Of a DNA stretch of 64,000 bases, positions 57,216 to 64,000 are shown in pieces; the stretch's first letter is position 1; every line of letters begins with the position of its first letter. This DNA comes from Streptomyces sp. 378 (GTDB lineage: Bacteria > Actinomycetota > Actinomycetes > Streptomycetales > Streptomycetaceae). The DNA lies in the NCBI RefSeq assembly GCF_030124145.1, contig NZ_JASKMS010000011.1:169435-233434 (forward strand), in the 5' to 3' direction. The notes beneath the pieces were generated by a model, which saw only the letters and a list, made by a program, of their open reading frames with translations, made no database searches and had not been told where the DNA came from. A program made the position numbers and the translations under genes.

Positions 57216-59834
57216 TTAAACCACGTGCCGTAGGGCGGCTTCCCTGGCTCGGGTGGCGCGCAGGATCCGTGTTGACTGGGTGAGGAGGAGAGGGAGGGTG
57301 GCGAGTGCGATGGCTGTGGTCCAGGAAGCGGCGCCGAGCGTGGTGAGACCGAGGAGGTCGCGGAGTCCGGGGACGGTGAGGGCGACGGCTTCCAGGGCGG
57401 TGGTGAGGGCGAGTGCCGCCCACAGATAGGGGTTGGCGGTCGCGCCGCGGAAGCCGGAGCCGGTGTCGGTGCGGGCGTTGAAGACGGCGAGAAGCTGTGC
57501 GGTGGTGAGGGTCACGAAGGTCATGGTTCTCGCGGTGTCCAGGTCGAGGTACATCGTAGTGGTGGCCAGGAAGTAGCTGGTCAGACCGACGCTCCCGACG
57601 AGGGCACCCTGCGTGAGGATCCGTCGCAGAGTGGCGGTGCCGAGGACGGGTTCGTTCTTCGGGCGGGGCGGGTGGCGCATGGCGTCGTCGTTGCTGGGTT
57701 CGAGCGCGAGAGCGAAGGACGGGATGACATCGATGATGATGTTGTTCCACAGGATCATGAGGCCGGCCAGGGGCGCGGGCCAGCCGAGCGCGATCGAGGC
57801 GGTCACGACAAGAACGACAGCCAGGTGCCAGGAGAACAGGTACTGCCCGAAGCGGCGGATGTTGTCGAAGACCCGGCGGCCTTCCACGACGGCATGCTCG
57901 ATGGTGCCGAAGTCGTCCGTGGTGAGCACGATGTCGGCGGCTTCACGGGCGGCATCGGTGCCGGTGCGGCCCATGGCGATGCCGACATCGGCCTGACGCA
58001 GGGCAGGGGTGTCGTTCACGCCGTCGCCGGTGACGGCGACGGTGTGGCCGGCTGCCTGCAGAGCCTGGACGAGGCGGAGCTTGTGCTCGGGTGCGACCCG
58101 GGCGTACACGTCGGTCTGGTCGATGACGCGGGCCAGTGCGGTGTCGTCGAGGCGGTCGAGTTCGGCACCGGTGACGGCCGGCTGAGCGCGCAGTCCGAGC
58201 TGGTCGGCGACGGCCGCAGCGGTTCGGGGCTGGTCGCCGGTGATCATGATGACCCGGATGCCCGCCCGGTGGCACACGGCGACGGCCTCGATGGCGGCCG
58301 GGCGGGGCGGGTCGGCGAGGCCCACGACCCCGAGCACGTCGGCGGCGGCGAACAGCTCATCGTCGTCGGCGGGGGCGGCGGGGGCGGGACCGGTGGCGAT
58401 GGCGAGGGTGCGCAGGGCCCGGCCGCCCATGCCGTCGGCGGCGGCGAGGAGTTCGCCATGGCGGTGCGGGTCGAGGAGGACTTCGGGGGCACCCTTGGTG
58501 TGTACGTGGGTGTCGGTGATCACGGCCATGCGTTTGGTCGCGGGATCGAAGGGGACCTCGTCGCGGCGCGGGTGCCGCTCCCTCAGGTGCCGCCAGTCGG
58601 TGCCTGCGTCCTGGGCACCACGGAGTAGGGCGACCTCGGTGGGATCGCCCACCGGTTCGCCGTCGGGGGCGATGTCGGCGTCGTTGCACAGGACCGCGCT
58701 CTCCCACAGCAACCGCTCGTCTGCCCCCTCGGCCACGGTGACATCGACGACCTCCATGCGGTTGGCGGTGAGCGTGCCGGTTTTGTCGGAAGCGATCACG
58801 GTGGTGCTGCCGAGGGTCTCCACGGTGGGCAGCCGGCGCACCAGGGCTCGATGACGGGCCATGCGCCGCATGCCGACCGTGAGAGTGAGGGTGGCGACGG
58901 CGGGCAGGCCCTCGGGGACGATGGCGACGGCCAGCGCGATCGACACCTCGATGATTTCGTGGAGGTCGAGGCCGCGCAGCAGTGCGAGTCCGGCCAGCGC
59001 GCCGGCCACGCCAACGACCACCAGGGACAGTGTGCGACCCAGCCGCTCCAGCCCTGCCTGCAGCGGCGCCTGCATCGTCTCGGTCGAAGCGGCCAGCTCG
59101 GCGATGCGGCCGACTTCGGTGGCTGTGCCGGTGGCCACCACGACCGCCCGGCCCCGGCCGGCGCGCACGATGGTACCGAGGTAGAGCATGCCTGCGCGCT
59201 CGGCCAGCGGGGTAGCAGCGGCCACGGCGTCCACCGTCTTGGCCACAGGCTCGCTCTCCCCGGTCAGCGCCGCTTCGTCGACACTGAGCTCGCTGGCCTC
59301 GATCAGACGCGCGTCCGCGGGAACGCGATCGCCGCCCTCGACCGAGATGATGTCGCCCGGCACGAGCTCGACCGCGTCGAGCTCGTCACGGCGGTCATCG
59401 CGCTCGACATCGGCGACGGTGGCGGCGAGCCGGCGCAGAGCTTCCATGGAACGCACCGCGCGCAGCTCGGTGGCGAACCCGACGATGGTGTTGATGACGA
59501 GCACCACGGCGACCGCCGCGGCCTCCACCACTTCACCGATGACCAGCGCAGCCACCGCCGCCACCGCCAGCAGCACCACGACCGCGCTGCGGACCTGGTC
59601 GACCAGGATGGCCCAGGCCGACAGTTTCCTGCGCCCCACGAGCGCGTTGCGGCCCACGAGCGAGCGGCGCCGCGTGACCTCCACGGTGTCCAGCCCCAGC
59701 TCAGCGTCGACGTCCAGCTGCCTGAGCACTTCCGCTGCCGTAAGCGTGTAGGGATCATCGACCTGCCACCGGCTGCCCCGCACCCGGCGATGCCCGGGCG
59801 GGAAACCAGGCCGATGCGGGGACTCCTTCACCAC
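57216..59834 (-). CDS. P-type cation-transporting ATPase (type II, Ca2+/Na+-ATPase-like)
   Basis: 872 residues from GTG 59834 (GAGGAG upstream). Cation_ATPase_N (YTLTAAEVLRQLDVDAELGLDTVEVTRRRSLVGRNAL), actuator TGES (DEAALTGESEPVAKT), M4 motif IVPEGLPAVATLTL, phosphorylation loop VIASDKTGTLTANRM, nucleotide-binding VPFDPATKRMAVI and HTKGAPEVLL, hinge TGDGVNDTPALRQADVGIAMG, and C-terminal membrane domain with LMILWNNIIIDVIPSFALALEPSNDD. PEGLPA and the asparagines in M5/M6 point to a type II pump for Ca2+ or monovalent cations, not heavy metals. Monocistronic. Confidence 0.92.
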   Translation of the reverse strand: MVKESPHRPGFPPGHRRVRGSRWQVDDPYTLTAAEVLRQLDVDAELGLDTVEVTRRRSLVGRNALVGRRKLSAWAILVDQVRSAVVVLLAVAAVAALVIGEVVEAAAVAVVLVINTIVGFATELRAVRSMEALRRLAATVADVERDDRRDELDAVELVPGDIISVEGGDRVPADARLIEASELSVDEAALTGESEPVAKTVDAVAAATPLAERAGMLYLGTIVRAGRGRAVVVATGTATEVGRIAELAASTETMQAPLQAGLERLGRTLSLVVVGVAGALAGLALLRGLDLHEIIEVSIALAVAIVPEGLPAVATLTLTVGMRRMARHRALVRRLPTVETLGSTTVIASDKTGTLTANRMEVVDVTVAEGADERLLWESAVLCNDADIAPDGEPVGDPTEVALLRGAQDAGTDWRHLRERHPRRDEVPFDPATKRMAVITDTHVHTKGAPEVLLDPHRHGELLAAADGMGGRALRTLAIATGPAPAAPADDDELFAAADVLGVVGLADPPRPAAIEAVAVCHRAGIRVIMITGDQPRTAAAVADQLGLRAQPAVTGAELDRLDDTALARVIDQTDVYARVAPEHKLRLVQALQAAGHTVAVTGDGVNDTPALRQADVGIAMGRTGTDAAREAADIVLTTDDFGTIEHAVVEGRRVFDNIRRFGQYLFSWHLAVVLVVTASIALGWPAPLAGLMILWNNIIIDVIPSFALALEPSNDDAMRHPPRPKNEPVLGTATLRRILTQGALVGSVGLTSYFLATTTMYLDLDTARTMTFVTLTTAQLLAVFNARTDTGSGFRGATANPYLWAALALTTALEAVALTVPGLRDLLGLTTLGAASWTTAIALATLPLLLTQSTRILRATRAREAALRHVV

Positions 59835-59882
59835 GCCCGCTCCTCGTCGTCCGCGTCTCGCTCACCGCGCGGACGAGCGGCC

Positions 59883-60020
59883 TCACCGGTACGCATCAGA
59901 GCCCCGGACGACCGCGACGGGGCAGTGCGCGTGATGCAGGAGGGCCTGGCTGACCGAGCCCAGCAGCAAGCCGGCGAATCCGCCCCGGCGCAGCCCCCCG
60001 ACTCCTGGGTGCATCGCACG
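59883..60020 (-). pseudogene. Duplicated 3' tail of a universal stress protein gene
   Basis: The minus strand encodes RRGGFAGLLLGSVSQALLHHAHCPVAVVR, nearly identical to the last ~30 residues of the USP at 60403-61284, followed by a stop at 59883. DNA 59904-59990 and 60418-60504 match at about 80 of 87 positions by eye, including 53 identical consecutive bases. The frame upstream (from 60116) is unrelated to USP, so this is a tail fragment left by duplication or recombination, not a functional gene. The rest of 59835-60402 holds nothing recognisable. Confidence 0.75.
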
Positions 60021-60402
60021 CGCTACGCATCCATCACGGCCGACCGGCCGGTAGCCCTCGGATGCCGGACCGAAAGGCCACCGCCGCGTGAAGCTGGGGA
60101 GCTGCATCGTCATCATGCACCCGTCCTCCTACTACCACGGTTGCTCCACTTCCCCCGTCACGCCAATGGATCGGACGGCCGTCGTCGGAACGGCCCTCTG
60201 CCAGGCGCCCTGCGAGCCACCCAGGGCCTGCCCTTGTACAGCAAGGAAAACGATCAATAGCTCGCCGTAACTGTCTTCTGTCCTGAGTGACGCGCTCCCT
60301 AAGCGGCTCCGCAGCAAGTGCCGGGTTACTGCGGCAGTGCCCCTACCGTGATCGTCGCGACGGACCGTTCGAGCCGCCGGGGTGAGACGCATGTTCTCCC
60401 AG

Positions 60403-61284
60403 TCAGGGCAGGTCAGACCGGACGACGGCGACGGGGCAGTGCGCGTGATGCAGGAGGGCCTGGCTGACCGAGCCCAGCAGTAGCCCTGCGAAGCCGCCCC
60501 GGCCCCGCGCCCCGACGACAACGAGCTGTGCGCTCTCGCTCGCCTCGATCAGCGCCGGACGGGCACGGTCCTGCACCAGGCAGCGGCGGACCGTGACGTC
60601 GGGGTACCGGGGCAGGTGACCGGACAGCGCCTCGGCCAGCAGCCGCTCCTCCTCGTCACCGAGCCGGTCCACGTCGTACAGCACGGCGGGCGAATCCCCG
60701 GGGCCGTGGTAGGCGCGCTCGGTCCAGGTGCCCCACGCGTGCAGAGCGAGCAGGTCCGCGCCCCGCAGCGAAGCCTCGGTGAACGCGAAGTCGACCGCCC
60801 CTTCGCCGGCCGGGGAGCCGTCGACCGCCAGCAGCACGGGGCCGGTGGGACCCGGCCGGCCCCGCACGACCATGACCGGACAGTGTCCATGGGCGGCCAG
60901 GTGCACGGCCACCGACCCCAGCAACAGACTATTGAACGTGCCCAGCCCTCGGCTGCCGACCACGACCAGCGCCGCCGCACGCGACTCCGCCGCCAGCACC
61001 CCCAGTGGTTCACCGCCGATCACGGCGTGGGAGACGTCCACCTCCGGGGCTACAGCGCGCGCCCGCGCAACCGATTCCGCCATCGTGCGTTCGACCAGCC
61101 GGTGCATCTCACCCTCGACCGGACCCAGGGGCGACGACCCGAGTGGTGCATGCAGGCCGGGCCAGACGAACGCGTGTACCACCCGCAGCCCGAGCCCGCG
61201 CATCGATGCCTCGCCCGCCGCGACCTCCACGGCAGCAAGACTCGACTCCGAGCCGTCCACTCCCACCACTACGGGTCCGCTCAT
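60403..61284 (-). CDS. Tandem universal stress protein (two UspA domains)
   Basis: 293 residues from ATG 61284 (GAGAGG upstream). Domain 1 (~1-145): VVVGVDGSESSLAAVEVAAGEASMRGLGLRVVHAF, ALVVVGSRGLGTFNSLLLGSVAVHLAAHGHCPVMVVR. Domain 2 (~150-293): PVLLAVDGSPAGEGAVDFAFTEASLRGADLLALHAW, QLVVVGARGRGGFAGLLLGSVSQALLHHAHCPVAVVR. Both carry the ATP-binding G-X2-G-X9-G-S signature. Such proteins bind ATP and respond to hypoxia, stasis or other stresses. It lies between the P-type ATPase and the divergent ion channel. Confidence 0.93.
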   Translation of the reverse strand: MSGPVVVGVDGSESSLAAVEVAAGEASMRGLGLRVVHAFVWPGLHAPLGSSPLGPVEGEMHRLVERTMAESVARARAVAPEVDVSHAVIGGEPLGVLAAESRAAALVVVGSRGLGTFNSLLLGSVAVHLAAHGHCPVMVVRGRPGPTGPVLLAVDGSPAGEGAVDFAFTEASLRGADLLALHAWGTWTERAYHGPGDSPAVLYDVDRLGDEEERLLAEALSGHLPRYPDVTVRRCLVQDRARPALIEASESAQLVVVGARGRGGFAGLLLGSVSQALLHHAHCPVAVVRSDLP

Positions 61285-61680
61285 CTTTCCTCTCCCATCC
61301 CGCACGGAGCACGGCAAGCATCTCCAGACTCGTGCAGGTTCCCGGCCATCGCCACGGGCCGGACGACCGCCACTGGGGGCCACCCGGTCCCTGGTGCGCC
61401 AGTGACGATGCGGCGGCGACGCGATCGCCTGCTGGGTTGTGGTGCGCACGGCAGATGATGGATCTTGTGCCCCGCGACGCAGGTGATCCACGACCAGTGA
61501 GCTCTCGCACCCTGGGACTGCTGGCCCCGGCTGCCTGTCTTCCGGCCAGTTGCTCTTTGTCCTCCGGCCGGGGCAAGAGCGCTCGGATCCCGGTCGGCGA
61601 ACCCGGTTCAGGGCCGGCACCCTTTAAGATCCACACCTGTTGGAGCGCCAGAACAGGTCTGCGAGGAATCGAATCACCCC
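61285..61680. other. Divergent intergenic region between usp and ion channel
   Basis: About 395 bases without a credible gene. It should contain the promoters of both divergent genes, but no clear -35/-10 pair stands out to me. Confidence 0.4.
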
Positions 61681-62592
61681 ATGTCCGAACGGACCGCCGC
61701 GCAGTTACGGCACGCCCTGGCCGATCGCAGCCGCCGCATCACGGACTCGGCGGCGTTCACCGCCGCCGTCTTCTGTCTCATCGGGGGCAACGCCGCGCTG
61801 CTGGGCATCGAAACCTACGCCGGCATCGTGGATGAATGGCACAGCACCCTTCACGCCGCAGAGCTAGTCTTCCTCGCCGCCTTCACCGCCGAGATCCTGC
61901 TGCGGGCCGCCGCCCACGCCGACCGCCCCAAGGACTTCTTCCGCGATCCGTGGAACGTGTTCGACCTGCTCGTCGTCACCGTGGCCTTCCTGCCGTTCGC
62001 CCGCGAGAACGCCACCGTGCTGCGGCTGCTCCGGCTGGCCAGGGTGGCGCGCGCGGCGCGTTTCCTCCCCCAGCTGCGGATCGTGATTGTGGCCGTCGGC
62101 AAGAGCCTTCCCGGAACGTTGAGTTTCCTGCTGGTCGGGGCGCTGCTGCTGTATGTGTATGCGATGGTCGGCTGGGTGTTCTTCGCCGACGACGACCCCG
62201 AGCACTACGGCTCCCTCGGCCGCGCCGTTCTCACTCTCTTCCTCCTCATCACCCTCGACGGTCTCGGCGACGCCGTCCGCGCGGGCCTGGAAATCTCCCG
62301 CTGGACCATCCTCTACTTCGCCTCCTACGTCCTGCTCGGCTCCTTCGTTCTGGTCAACCTCCTGATCGGCGTCGTCATCAACTCTCTTGAAGAAGCCCGC
62401 GAACTCGAAGCACCAACCCATCAGCCACAGGAACTATCCGCCACAGCCGACGCCCGACGCCTGCACGAGCGCATCGCAACAGCCCGCCAGGCACTCGACG
62501 CCCTGGAAGCCGAACTGGCGGCCCTGCCCACACCCCGGCTCCGCGAAGACCAAGCCCCCGCCGCTCCCCCGCATCGGCTGGACGCTCACTGA
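61681..62592 (+). CDS. Voltage-gated ion channel protein (BacNav-like, single 6-TM subunit)
   Basis: 303 residues, the size of a prokaryotic sodium channel subunit. S1-S3 lie at ~22-105 (FTAAVFCLIGGNAALLGIET, LHAAELVFLAAFTAEILLR, FFRDPWNVFDLLVVTVAFLPF). S4 is VLRLLRLARVARAARFLPQLR with Arg at 115, 118, 121, 124 and 127, exactly every third residue. S5 is ~145-168. The pore loop LFLLITLDGLGDAVR has filter T-L-D-G-L-G-D, differing from the usual T-L-E-S-W. S6 (TILYFASYVLLGSFVLVNLLIGVVINSLEEA) leads to a coiled-coil C-terminus (ARRLHERIATARQALDALEAELAAL). Codon 9 is TTA (61705-61707). Ion selectivity is uncertain. Confidence 0.88.
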   Translation: MSERTAAQLRHALADRSRRITDSAAFTAAVFCLIGGNAALLGIETYAGIVDEWHSTLHAAELVFLAAFTAEILLRAAAHADRPKDFFRDPWNVFDLLVVTVAFLPFARENATVLRLLRLARVARAARFLPQLRIVIVAVGKSLPGTLSFLLVGALLLYVYAMVGWVFFADDDPEHYGSLGRAVLTLFLLITLDGLGDAVRAGLEISRWTILYFASYVLLGSFVLVNLLIGVVINSLEEARELEAPTHQPQELSATADARRLHERIATARQALDALEAELAALPTPRLREDQAPAAPPHRLDAH

Positions 62593-63014
62593 TCGTGCCA
62601 TCGCAAGCGGCCCTTCACCGTGCACCGCCACATCGACGGGGCCCGCACCGGAGCGAAGCCTCACCGCCGCCCGCCGACCACAACCGCGGTCTGGCCCACG
62701 GTGGAGGATCCGACGCTTTGCAGACGGATTCGGGCCACCCGGCTCAATTGCCGACGAAGGTCCCTGGAGCCGGGAGATGCCCATCGTCCGTATATGAGGA
62801 GCCATCTGCCGACCCTGCCGTCGCACTCTCTGTGGACTTCTGCGCCCGCGACCTCCGCTTTCGCTCACCTTACGAACCGCCCACGACCTTGGTCGGAGCA
62901 CATGATCAGGCGAAGGCCGTCTCAGCGTCCGGAGAGTACCCAGGTGAGCGGCCCCGTTCGAGATGCCGTTCGGCGCCGGAGCTACAGATCAAGCTGAGCA
63001 GCCATGCGGAGTCC

Positions 63015-63218
63015 TCACGGGGACTGGCGCTGCGAGCGCCGCGACGCGCGGAGAGTGACACCAAGGACTCCGCCTGCACCCCCGCCGAGCACCAGGCCCA
63101 TCGCCATGTTGTCGAAAACAGCCAGTCCGAGCACGAGCCCAACGGGAATGCCGATCAGCATGCCTACAACAAGCCCTGTACTGATGGACGATGCGCCGGC
63201 TTCCTCGTTGTTCGTCAC
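63015..63218 (-). CDS. Small glycine-zipper membrane protein
   Basis: 67 residues from GTG 63218 (GTGACGAACAACGAGG). Two hydrophobic glycine-rich helices (TGLVVGMLIGIPVGLVLGLAVF, MAMGLVLGGGAGGVLGVTL) and a basic C-terminus (RASRRSQRQSP). No family recognised beyond glycine-zipper-type small membrane proteins. The surrounding bases 62593-63014 show no credible gene. Confidence 0.5.
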   Translation of the reverse strand: MTNNEEAGASSISTGLVVGMLIGIPVGLVLGLAVFDNMAMGLVLGGGAGGVLGVTLRASRRSQRQSP

Positions 63219-63391
63219 ACGATCATGGTGCCGAACGAGCCCCCCCGGAGACGAGCTTCAGTCCGGCCAACTTCAATCGGCCGGGCCTTGAAGAGCAAGC
63301 TAAGAAGCGCGGCCCGGCAGGCGTTCGGACATCTGTGTCAGCGATCGGCCAGTGGGCATTCGTACAGCCAACGACTTTTAGGGAGGGACGC

Positions 63392-63652
63392 ATGGAGATC
63401 TCCGGAATCATCACCGCCATCATCATCGGCGCCGTCATCGGTGTGCTGGGGCGGCTCGCCCTGCCCGGCCGCCAGCACACCGGCATCTTGTGGACCATCG
63501 CCGTCGGTATCGTCGCCGCTCTGATCGGCACCGCCATCGCCGCCGCCATGGGCGTCGCCGACACCGGAGGTATCGACTGGATCGAACTGGCCATCCAGAT
63601 CGCGCTCGCCGCAGGCGGCGTCGCCGCCGTCGAACGCCTCAAAGGCCGCTGA
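63392..63652 (+). CDS. GlsB/YeaQ/YmgE-family membrane protein (copy 3)
   Basis: 86 residues from ATG 63392 (GGGAGGG upstream). MEISGIITAIIIGAVIGVLGRLALPGRQHTGILWTIAVGIVAALIGTAIAAAMGVAD and IDWIELAIQIALAAGGVAAVERLKGR. Very similar along its whole length to copy 2, so the two are recent paralogues. No TCTACA-N4-TGTAGA operator was seen upstream, so it may be controlled differently. Ends before a strong hairpin. Confidence 0.88.
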   Translation: MEISGIITAIIIGAVIGVLGRLALPGRQHTGILWTIAVGIVAALIGTAIAAAMGVADTGGIDWIELAIQIALAAGGVAAVERLKGR

Positions 63653-63678
63653 CCACAGCCCACCAGCTTCTCTTTCGG

Positions 63679-63701
63679 GCCGCCCGGCATTCCCGGGCGG
63701 C
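63679..63701 (+). terminator. Terminator after glsB copy 3
   Basis: A perfect 9-base-pair stem GCCGCCCGG/CCGGGCGGC with a 5-base loop, 26 bases after the stop codon. Confidence 0.7.
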
Positions 63702-63887
63702 TCACGCACACCCGACTCCGCACAATGGCTCGTTACCGCCGGCGGTCCGGTCTGCGGTCCCCGCGCCTGGTGCGGCCGACCGTTCACTGCGGGCGAGCGG
63801 GCCCCTGGGTACGCCGGGTGTGAAGCGAGAGCCACCCGGTAAGAGAACGCTCACCACCTTCCGCGACCGCAACGACGAAGGGCTGCC

Positions 63888-64000
63888 ATGCTCACCCTGC
63901 TGACCGACCTGTGGCCGTTGACATGGAGCGTGGGAGCCTTCCTTGTGGCCACAGCCGTGACCGTGGTGTGCAGCATCCGGCTCGCAGGGCTGGGTGACAC
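63888..64000 (+). CDS. N-terminal fragment of a membrane protein, probably a sodium:calcium antiporter
   Basis: The last 113 bases encode MLTLLTDLWPLTWSVGAFLVATAVTVVCSIRLAGLGDT and run off the window. One hydrophobic helix is followed by GLGD, which fits the first helix and the G-X-X-L-G-D-X-L-A segment of CaCA-type cation antiporters found in Streptomyces. GAAGG lies just upstream. Too short for certainty. Confidence 0.4.
   Translation, partial: MLTLLTDLWPLTWSVGAFLVATAVTVVCSIRLAGLGD

Noticed and set aside
63330..63391. BlaI-type operator upstream of glsB copy 3
   Set aside because: No TCTACA-N4-TGTAGA dyad is present, even though the gene is a close paralogue of one inside the regulon.
1..64000. 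CRISPR arrays, rRNA genes or tRNA genes
   Set aside because: No regularly spaced repeats, rRNA-like sequence or convincing tRNA cloverleaf was noticed by eye; a tRNAscan run would be decisive for tRNAs.

Overview
The window is high-GC DNA (GC-rich third codon positions, GTG starts, GGAGG-type ribosome binding sites, rare TTA leucine codons) typical of a Streptomyces chromosome. Diagnostic actinomycete families include a conservon (CvnABCD), NsdA-like regulators, DUF6415/DUF6082 proteins and an FxLD-class lanthipeptide locus. No rRNA, tRNA or CRISPR array was recognised. All assignments come from reading the sequence; no database search was run.

Layout. (1) 1-5.4 kb: a rhamnogalacturonan/pectin utilisation locus. 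A leftward PL11-PL9-GH43 operon is divergent from a CE12 acetylesterase, with two LacI-type operators and a frameshifted remnant of a LacI repressor between them. (2) 5.5-13.9 kb: housekeeping and secreted hydrolases (CocE/S15-like, a solitary GluA-type ABC ATPase, an SGNH hydrolase, exonuclease III, a metallo-beta-lactamase-fold protein, and a PcaD-PcaC fusion whose nucleophile serine appears to be alanine). (3) 14.0-16.4 kb: a tyrosine integrase beside degenerate sequence. (4) 16.4-21.4 kb: CutA, two long HTH/TPR regulators, an anti-sigma-type ATPase, TrmO and a DUF6415 protein. (5) 21.4-31.1 kb: a rightward block with a GH15 glucosidase, a conservon, GAF and acyl-CoA dehydrogenase genes, an HTH protein and small uncharacterised proteins. 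(6) 31.2-40.8 kb: a class I FxLD lanthipeptide cluster with two precursors (the first frameshifted), LanB, LanC, a fusion of a SpaB_C/thiopeptide-type domain with an isoaspartate-forming (PIMT-like) methyltransferase, an uncharacterised helical protein, and a second PIMT-like methyltransferase. (7) 41-51.2 kb: a stress island (two TerD, TerB, three-gene TerD-TatA-GlsB unit, LytR-CpsA-Psr protein, Spo0M, HhH protein, GlsB) built around two BlaI/MecI-type repressors and an M56 peptidase. (8) 51.3-64 kb: membrane and stress functions (paired CorC/HlyC proteins, SulP plus beta-carbonic anhydrase, P-type ATPase, universal stress protein, BacNav-like channel, GlsB, and the start of a probable cation antiporter).

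Two systems deserve most attention. In the stress island five copies of TCTACA-N4-TGTAGA (one with a single arm mismatch) lie in the promoter regions of the TerD, TerD2, LCP/BlaI, TerB and HhH/Spo0M units. I infer that they are the operators of a BlaI/M56 regulon that includes its own regulator genes. In the lanthipeptide cluster two PIMT-like enzymes accompany a single set of LanB/LanC. The precursor genes are separated from lanB by a strong hairpin, and lanB carries a TTA codon, so production may depend on bldA. No exporter, protease or immunity gene is adjacent.
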